Of a stretch of DNA of 12,457 nt, positions 8,018-12,457 are shown piece by piece. The number at the start of each line of letters is the position of its first letter. Position 1 is the first letter of the stretch. A program made the translations under genes and the position numbers. The DNA is taken from assembly GCA_036244855.1 (NCBI GenBank), contig BQKZ01002532.1:13389-25845 (forward strand), given 5' to 3'. This DNA comes from Temnopleurus reevesii (taxonomy: Eukaryota; Echinodermata; Echinoidea; Temnopleuroida; Temnopleuridae). The notes beneath the pieces are model-generated. The model was given only the letters and a program-made list of their open reading frames with translations. It was not told where the DNA came from and did no database searches.

Positions 8018-8153
8018 TAAAGTCCCGGTCACATAGGACCCCGGAAGCAACACGGTTCACCCCGACTCGTTGTTCTGAGGCATTTAACTGTGAATTAACA
8101 AAGAGTCGGGGTGAATCGTGTTGCTTCCGGGGTCCTATGTGACCGGGGCTTTA
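8018..8153. mobile_element. 136 bp hairpin MITE with 57 bp arms and TA flanks
   Basis: The arms 8018-8074 and 8097-8153 are inverted copies, 54 of 57 bases identical, around a 22 bp loop. The left arm runs TAAAGTCCCGGTCACATAGG, then ACCCCGGAAGCAACACG, then GTTCACCCCGACTC. If the outermost TA on each side is a target duplication, the element proper is AAGTCCCGG...CCGGGGCTT, typical of MITEs mobilised by TA-targeting transposases such as the Tc1/mariner type. That assignment is inference; the arms are seen directly. It is far more GC-rich than its surroundings. Confidence 0.9.
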
Positions 8154-8487
8154 GATTAAGTGTGCATATACCTGCGCTAAGAATATACAATTTGCAGTCG
8201 ATGCCGAAATTTGTTCCCCAATCGGGGGTAACGGTCAAAATTTTGAAGAGAGAGCGAATAAGTTTGTCATAGATTTTCTGGAATCGAGTCTCCCTTTGAT
8301 ATATCTTCAGATCAAATTATCAAAGTCTTTGTAACGGTATTGTCAGTATTTGAATCAAGTGATGTTTTTGTCCTTATAGTCGCTGAATGGTTGGATTCTG
8401 ACAGTGTCTTTAAATGTTACCCATATCTTCTGGCGCTGTGGCTGTTGGCGCAGGCCTTTAGAGGATAAAAGCAGAGTAATAATTGTA
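8154..8487. other. Non-coding stretch, nothing recognised
   Basis: Mixed-composition DNA between the hairpin MITE and the weak SINE relic. I see no open frame of note, no inverted repeat and no simple repeat. Confidence 0.45.
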
Positions 8488-8530
8488 CAAACAGTGCCTT
8501 GAGAACTCAGCAGGGTGAATAGAGTGAACT
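8488..8530 (+). mobile_element. Possible decayed SINE tail relic
   Basis: GTGCCTTGAGAACTCAGCAG followed by GGTGAATAGAGTGAAC resembles GCGCCTTGAGCACTCAGTAG followed by AGTGGATACGTGCGC in the better-preserved SINE end at 9551-9585. The ATT tail and GCTATATAAA block are absent. The match is short, so this is tentative. Confidence 0.4.
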
Positions 8531-8734
8531 AGCCTTTTTTGTAACAAACGAGTTTCAATATTGCACTTTTATGAAAGTATGACTGTATAATCTGCCTGAG
8601 CGACCAGAGCAGTGCTTCCTGGATCTTCCAGAGCATGACCAGACACAGCGTACGTACCTTTCAGGGGCTAGTTGCCAGAAAGAGTACTTTTTCTCTATTA
8701 TAGACCATGTCTACTTGCTCAGGCGCCTTAATAT

Positions 8735-8760
8735 GCCACCCTCTTTACATAGAGGGTGGC
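8735..8760. repeat. Perfect 10 bp-stem hairpin
   Basis: GCCACCCTCT and AGAGGGTGGC pair exactly around a TTACAT loop. CTTA (8727) and TAAG (8768) extend the pairing loosely. It lies about 20 bp before the GAT microsatellite. In bacteria it would suggest a terminator, but no T run follows and the setting is eukaryotic, so it is more likely a remnant of a short inverted-repeat element. Confidence 0.85.
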
Positions 8761-8779
8761 ACAAGAAGTTAAGACGTCT

Positions 8780-8796
8780 TGATGATGATGATGATA

Positions 8797-8865
<69 letters not shown>
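8780..8865. repeat. (GAT)n microsatellite
   Basis: About 28 GAT triplets with a single AAT variant. The two frames crossing it give poly-Asp on the plus strand and poly-Ser on the minus strand and are not genes. It is much purer than the 1-660 satellite, implying a younger expansion. Confidence 0.98.
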
Positions 8866-9424
8866 TCCTCTTGTATAACGCTGGTCTTCGCCTCAGTTGG
8901 GCGCTCATGGCGCTCGAATTACTCAAAATAATGTCTCACAGATTTCAATGTCCTAATCAGTGATATGGTTTATTTTTCAGTCCAAAAACAAGGATAGGAT
9001 AGATAAGAATATTCCGAGCAATTGGCTGGTTGTATAGCTATGGCTTTTTGAGAGGTGTGGTTCAATAGGCTTTCTAACAAGTATAACTAAAAAAGTAGTA
9101 CATTAACCGCCAGTGAGCTGACAAACAAAAAGGGGAACAATGCTATATACTATATATTTTAGCTTCACAAGCAAAAAAGATTGTTTTTCACAATTTCATG
9201 TTTACCACACAAGAAATGTGTGGAAAAAATGTCCCGATCACCTTTGGAATATTCGCATCTCTCGCAACCAGCCTATCGACCTTCCGAGTTTGCAATAGCG
9301 TCCATGAATGTTGTGCTCTTAGAGAAAATAATAGAGATTCGAAAATTGGACGTTAATGAGAAAATAACCATCAATATAATGGTTAAGATTATAATCTCAT
9401 GAAATGATAATCCCAGAAGATTCT
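8866..9424. other. Non-coding stretch, small hairpins only
   Basis: No gene is supported. Small stem-loops occur at CCACACAAGAAATGTGTGG (near 9206) and TAACCAT...ATGGTTA (near 9365). The 73-codon open frame at 9181-9402 opens at TTG and has no recognisable domain. Confidence 0.45.
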
Positions 9425-9481
9425 AATGAAGAGTTGATAAGCGCTATATAAAAGCCGTGTATTATTATTATTATTATTATA
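9425..9481 (+). mobile_element. SINE 3' end with (ATT)n tail, first of two
   Basis: GTTGATAAGCGCTATATAAA followed by AGCCGTGT and then a 20 bp ATT run (9461-9480). A GCGCTATATAAA block followed by ATT repeats is a familiar 3' end for tRNA-derived SINEs of echinoderms and other marine invertebrates. That is recalled family style, not a search result. The 5' body is missing or too diverged to see. Confidence 0.7.
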
Positions 9482-9488
9482 AAATGAA

Positions 9489-9610
9489 AGTGATTGTATT
9501 AGAGTTTGCAGATTTGCGGTTTGATCCTGTCCTGCAGTCTATTATGTAAAGCGCCTTGAGCACTCAGTAGAGTGGATACGTGCGCTATATAAATTGCATC
9601 TATTATTATT
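9489..9610 (+). mobile_element. 5'-truncated SINE with B-box-like word and ATT tail, second of two
   Basis: GCGCCTTGAGCACTCAGTAG leads to GTGCGCTATATAAATTGCAT and CTATTATTATTAA, matching the tail architecture of the SINE immediately upstream. GGTTTGATCCT (9518-9528) resembles a Pol III B box (GGTTCGANTCC). No convincing A box precedes it, so the head is truncated. The element starts almost exactly where the previous ATT tail ends, consistent with insertion into that tail. Confidence 0.7.
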
Positions 9611-10098
9611 AATCTACAAGAAACAGACTTCTACTTTACAAAAGCTTGAATGTTCATTGTATCTTTATTTTCATTTGTTCTGGATGGTATTTTGTAAAAT
9701 TGAGGAAGACTTTTACAACGACTTAGAAAGTGACAATTATATTTCTTGGGCTTCATGAATGATACCCTTATTCAGCACACGAACTGATTGTAGTCGTTTA
9801 CAAAGCCTTTTATTACTTTGTAAAACATCACCCAGTATTATCAATTCATTTATTTATCTTATTCTATCTATCAATATCAAAATATCTGGTCATATATTCA
9901 TGTATTTGTCTAAATAAGTATGGAGCCATTAATTCATGTTTTCATTTGTTTGTTTATAGGGGCACTCCATCAATGGATGTCAAATACAGCAAAGAACATG
10001 CAATTGCAATCTTGCATTTTTAAATTGAATAATATTATGATAAGCAAAATGGAAAACAAGGAAAACAAATTGTGAATGATAATCTTTTTAAAATCTTC
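9611..10098. other. AT-rich non-coding stretch, nothing recognised
   Basis: AT-rich DNA with TATTTATT-type words and no open frame of note, no long inverted repeat and no tandem array. Confidence 0.5.
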
Positions 10099-10170
10099 TT
10101 TTCCATCACTAAGTTTGGATAGCGCTAGACTGAAGATCTAAAGGTCCCTGGTTTGAAGCCATCCGGAGAA
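10099..10170 (+). pseudogene. tRNA-Phe(GAA)-derived pseudogene or SINE head
   Basis: AGACTGAAGATCTAAAGGTC followed by CCTGGTT (10127-10153) equals the anticodon stem, GAA anticodon, variable loop and T stem start of eukaryotic cytosolic tRNA-Phe as I recall it. AAGTTTGGATAGCG just upstream aligns with its D arm (CAGTTGGGAGAGCG). The anticodon loop reads CTGAAGA with T at position 33. GGTTTGAAGCC (10150-10160) stands in for the B box GGTTCGATCCC. The T stem cannot close (CCTGG opposite CCATC) and no acceptor stem forms, so it cannot be a working tRNA. A T10 run (10219-10228) lies 58 bp downstream. It may be a decayed tRNA copy or the tRNA-like head of a SINE. Confidence 0.75.
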
Positions 10171-10218
10171 CTACCATCATGACCATGAAGCCTGAACTGC
10201 CCCTGGTTTCGACAACAG

Positions 10219-10228
10219 TTTTTTTTTT
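10219..10228 (+). terminator. T10 run, possible Pol III terminator of the tRNA-Phe-like unit
   Basis: Ten consecutive T residues follow the tRNA-Phe-like sequence after a 48 bp trailer. Pol III stops at four or more T, so a transcript from the tRNA-like promoter would end here. A second CCCCTGGTTTCGAC word (10200-10213) just before it echoes the T-arm sequence. T runs are common in this AT-rich DNA, so the link is inferred. Confidence 0.35.
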
Positions 10229-10580
10229 CAATTAAAATGTTCATGTGTTTTCATTCGTTTGAATATTTCTATCAAGAAAATGTATATAATTGTATAAAAA
10301 CTAGATTTTATAATCTTCTATATTTTCTATATTTTCAAATATGTTATAGTTGTTTTTATCGTTAAAAATAATAATACAAGCATGATAAAGATAACATTGC
10401 TGAGCTAAACAACATACAGAGTTATAAAGAACATTTTTCCCAGTAAGATTTTACAAGTGAAGAAACAATAGAGGAATTTTCGATGTGATTCGAGATATCT
10501 TCCATGAAATAATAAATGTGTTTTTCATTTTTTATTTCTAAAGTGCGGGACAGTTAGGGGCGGGAAATTTTGGTTAAACG
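10229..10580. other. AT-rich non-coding stretch, nothing recognised
   Basis: Strongly AT-rich with a small TCTATATTTTCTATATTTTC direct repeat near 10317-10336. No gene or RNA is visible. Confidence 0.5.
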
Positions 10581-10793
10581 GTTACTCCACGCCAAAAATA
10601 ACTTGCTTTGATTAAAAGCGCAAAAATTAGACGAACAAATCAAAAAAAAGTTTGAGCGAAATCGGATAATGAATAAAGAAGTTACGAATTGTTTAAATAT
10701 ATTTTTTTTTAATTCAAACAGTTATATTTTTAGCAAATTGGCAACTTTTGATCGCGTGGCATGAAATGTTGATGACGTAGGTTCGTCACTTCC
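10581..10793 (-). repeat. Dispersed ~210 bp repeat, copy 4 (minus, full length)
   Basis: Read on the minus strand it starts GGGAAGTGACGAACCTACGT, passes CATCAACA, ATATAACTGTTTGAA, ATTATCCGATTTCGCTCAAA and TTTTTTTTGATTTGTTCGTC, and ends TTTTTGGCGTGGAGTAAC. The same words in the same order make up the plus-strand copy at 11535-11749, with roughly three quarters of bases alike by eye. It is the left half of a widely spaced inverted pair and probably the left terminus of one element. Confidence 0.85.
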
Positions 10794-11534
10794 CTACAAT
10801 TGGCTTATTGTATATCATTTATTTTTAATCCCTTTATATTTTCATCTTTACAGCAAATCACTATTTGTTAATAAGTTTAATTAGATATATATTCAACAAC
10901 TATGATCAAGGAATGTATAGCTTCGAATTAAGTTTTTTATGAAAGATGAAATGATGAATTATTTATTAAATATGATTTTAATAAACAATCAATATTAATA
11001 AGTTTTATTCTTAATAAATAGATTTCTTTAATAAAAATAATGTAAATATTTTAAACACTACTCCAATGACGTATATAGTTCTAACGATTTGAATCATGCT
11101 ATCAATTGATTGAATAAATATGAAAAATTGATATTTCAATAATCATTTTCTTTCGGATTATATTGTTTTTGTTATGTTTGTTATTGTTTTTCAAATCCTA
11201 TTTTCTTTTTTTTTGTGTATCATTTTTGTCATTTTAAATCCAAAGTGAAAAAAATATTCCTTTACCAGAATTTACAGTAGTAAACCTTAGTTTGCCTTTG
11301 TGTAAGCGTAATTATAACACAAAATACATATTTCTTATTAAACATATTGTTTATTAAAATCATATCTATTTTTATAATTTTGTTATCACTTCTTTATGAA
11401 CAATATTTCAGAAGTTATAATCGAGAATATACATTCAACGAGATAAATTCGTCGAGAAAAGGAACTATTTTGCGCCCAATATCTTTTAAACAGAACAACA
11501 AAAAAAAGCAAATATAATATAATACACTCATTCT
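10794..11534. other. AT-rich interior between inverted repeat copies 4 and 5
   Basis: 741 bp of very AT-rich DNA with many AATAAA, TTAATAA and poly-T words. It contains no open frame of note and no transposase remnant. If copies 4 and 5 are termini of one element, this is its non-coding interior; otherwise it is simply DNA between two insertions. Confidence 0.45.
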
Positions 11535-11749
11535 AGAGAAGTGACGAACCTACGTCATCAACACGTCATGTCACGTGGCCCAAAGCTAGCAATTGGCCGA
11601 AAATATAACTGTTTTGAAAATTTTAAGACATTTTTCAAATATTCATAACTTTCTTATCTGTTGTCCGTTTTCGCTCAAACTTTTTTTGATTTGTTTGTCT
11701 GATTTGCCCGCATACAATCAAAGCAAGAAATTTTTGGCGTGGAGTCTCC
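11535..11749 (+). repeat. Dispersed ~210 bp repeat, copy 5 (plus, full length)
   Basis: It starts AGAGAAGTGACGAACCTACG, includes CATCAACACGTCATGTCACG, ATATAACTGTTTTGAA, TTGTCCGTTTTCGCTCAAAC and TTTTTTTGATTTGTTTGTCT, and ends AAGCAAGAAATTTTTGGCGT then GGAGTCTCC. The GGAGTCTCC end also appears (as GTTACTCC) at the outer end of copy 4, so this is likely the outer terminus of the family. The 63-codon minus-strand open frame at 11635-11826 overlaps it and is not credible. This best-preserved copy is the reference for the other four. Confidence 0.85.
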
Positions 11750-12180
11750 TTTAAATGTTCCATATAAAATGGAGCCAAAATTAAAGGAAGATTAAAATAA
11801 CAAAAATTATTCAGACTGACCGACACTTATACAACAAAAAATGCATTTCGGGGCAACAAAACAACAAAGCATTTCCTCATCGGTATTATGAATTGATATA
11901 TGAGATTATACCTCTCGTGTTATCATTTTTCTTCTGGTTGTGATGAGGAAGGTGTAGTTCAATGGTTTTAGTCATTCTCTGTTGTTTATCATAATGGATC
12001 TTGCTAGAAGGATGGCTGTTTCTAATATGGAACATCGCTTGATTAGGGTATTATGTTACAATCCCCGCCTGAAACCACGACTCCCTCAAATATAGGTGGA
12101 ATATGAAGATTATTGATACAGGTTTTTGGATAGCCGGGCTGTAAGAGATCATATTCTGCCTTGTAATGGTCTTAAATTAC
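11750..12180. other. Non-coding stretch with weak tRNA-like words
   Basis: GGTGTAGTTCAATGGTTTTA (11951-11970) resembles a tRNA D arm/A box, and TCCCCGCCTG (12062-12071) occurs in tRNA-Asp, but the two are ~110 bp apart with no T arm, so I call no tRNA. No open frame or repeat is supported. Confidence 0.4.
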
Positions 12181-12457
12181 CCCCGACTTGAGCAGCTAAT
12201 TGTTTCGGAAATTCGGGGTTGGTGAACGAACATGACGCGATATCCCGCGATTTGAGTCAAGACCTACCACTCCCCTCCCTCCTCTTCCCCCCGAACCTCA
12301 GGGGGCATCGCCGGACCTACGCCTCGCTGCCTTCAGGTTTGATAGCGGCCGCATGACGCGGTTAGTGAACGTGCTACGTAAACTTGTGTTGATAGCTAGC
12401 CTTCAACTCCTCTGTGGCGGACATGGGCGGGCTGAGCGTGGAGGATTGGGGGTGGGG
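12181..12457. other. GC- and CpG-rich right edge
   Basis: Composition changes sharply: roughly twenty CpG dinucleotides fall in the last ~240 bp, including CCCGCGA and a GCGGCCGC octamer (12345-12352), against a CpG-poor AT-rich background. The word CATGACGCG occurs twice (12231 and 12352). A pyrimidine run, CTCCCCTCCCTCCTCTTCCC, lies near 12270. This could be the edge of a CpG-rich promoter or first exon continuing to the right, or another GC-rich element. No open frame decides between these. Confidence 0.5.

Noticed and set aside
8735..8760. Rho-independent terminator
   Set aside because: The stem is perfect but no T run follows, and the setting is eukaryotic.
8711..8963. Poly-Asp and poly-Ser open frames around the second GAT tract
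   Set aside because: They are translations of a microsatellite with no flanking coding signature.
11951..12080. Possible tRNA (A-box-like TAGTTCAATGG and tRNA-Asp-like TCCCCGCCTG)
   Set aside because: The two words are about 110 bp apart, there is no T arm or B box, and no cloverleaf can be drawn.
1..12457. CRISPR array, phage-defence cassette or other multi-gene system
   Set aside because: There are no regularly spaced identical repeats with unique spacers and no credible protein-coding genes.

Overview
The window looks like non-coding DNA from an animal nuclear genome. It is AT-rich and packed with microsatellites and short non-autonomous transposable elements. I find no protein-coding exon I can defend: every long open frame is either a translated simple repeat (poly-Asp/poly-Met from GAT, His/Thr/Ser from CA or CT tracts) or a short AT-rich frame with no recognisable domain. 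There is no bacterial operon structure, rRNA, CRISPR array or intact tRNA. SINE-type 3' ends (a GCGCTATATAAA block followed by an ATT tail) and several kinds of MITE-like hairpin elements fit a marine invertebrate. An echinoderm or related deuterostome is my best guess, but that rests on remembered repeat style and not on a gene.

Layout. 1-660 is a large imperfect ATG/GAT satellite with a longer-range repeat pattern. 942-1150 is a solo copy (copy 1) of a ~210 bp dispersed repeat. 1633-2780 is a run of simple-sequence DNA: ATC, then almost 1 kb of C/A-rich degenerate minisatellite, then CT. A GA-rich patch lies at 3340-3424. From 3941 to 6440 come four different inverted-repeat elements (3941-4149, 4472-4711, 4891-5132, 6296-6439). 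Between the last two lies a pair of facing copies of the ~210 bp repeat (5521-5680 minus, 5844-5967 plus), directly followed by a perfect 61 bp tandem duplication. 6440-8017 is featureless. A near-perfect 57 bp-arm hairpin element with apparent TA target duplication is at 8018-8153. A possible old SINE relic (8488-8530), a 10 bp-stem hairpin and a second GAT microsatellite follow up to 8864. Two SINE 3' ends lie back to back at 9425-9610, and a tRNA-Phe-derived pseudogene at 10099-10170 is followed by a T10 run. The last copies of the ~210 bp repeat (10581-10793 minus, 11535-11749 plus) bracket ~740 bp of AT-rich DNA and could be the long inverted termini of one ~1.2 kb element. The final ~240 bp turn GC- and CpG-rich.

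No genes act together here. The biology is repeat biology: at least six independent short-element families plus satellites. The most notable points are five copies of one inverted-terminus family in a consistent arrangement, the recognisable tRNA-Phe relic, and the exact 61 bp duplication. I do not see a new multi-gene system and do not claim one.
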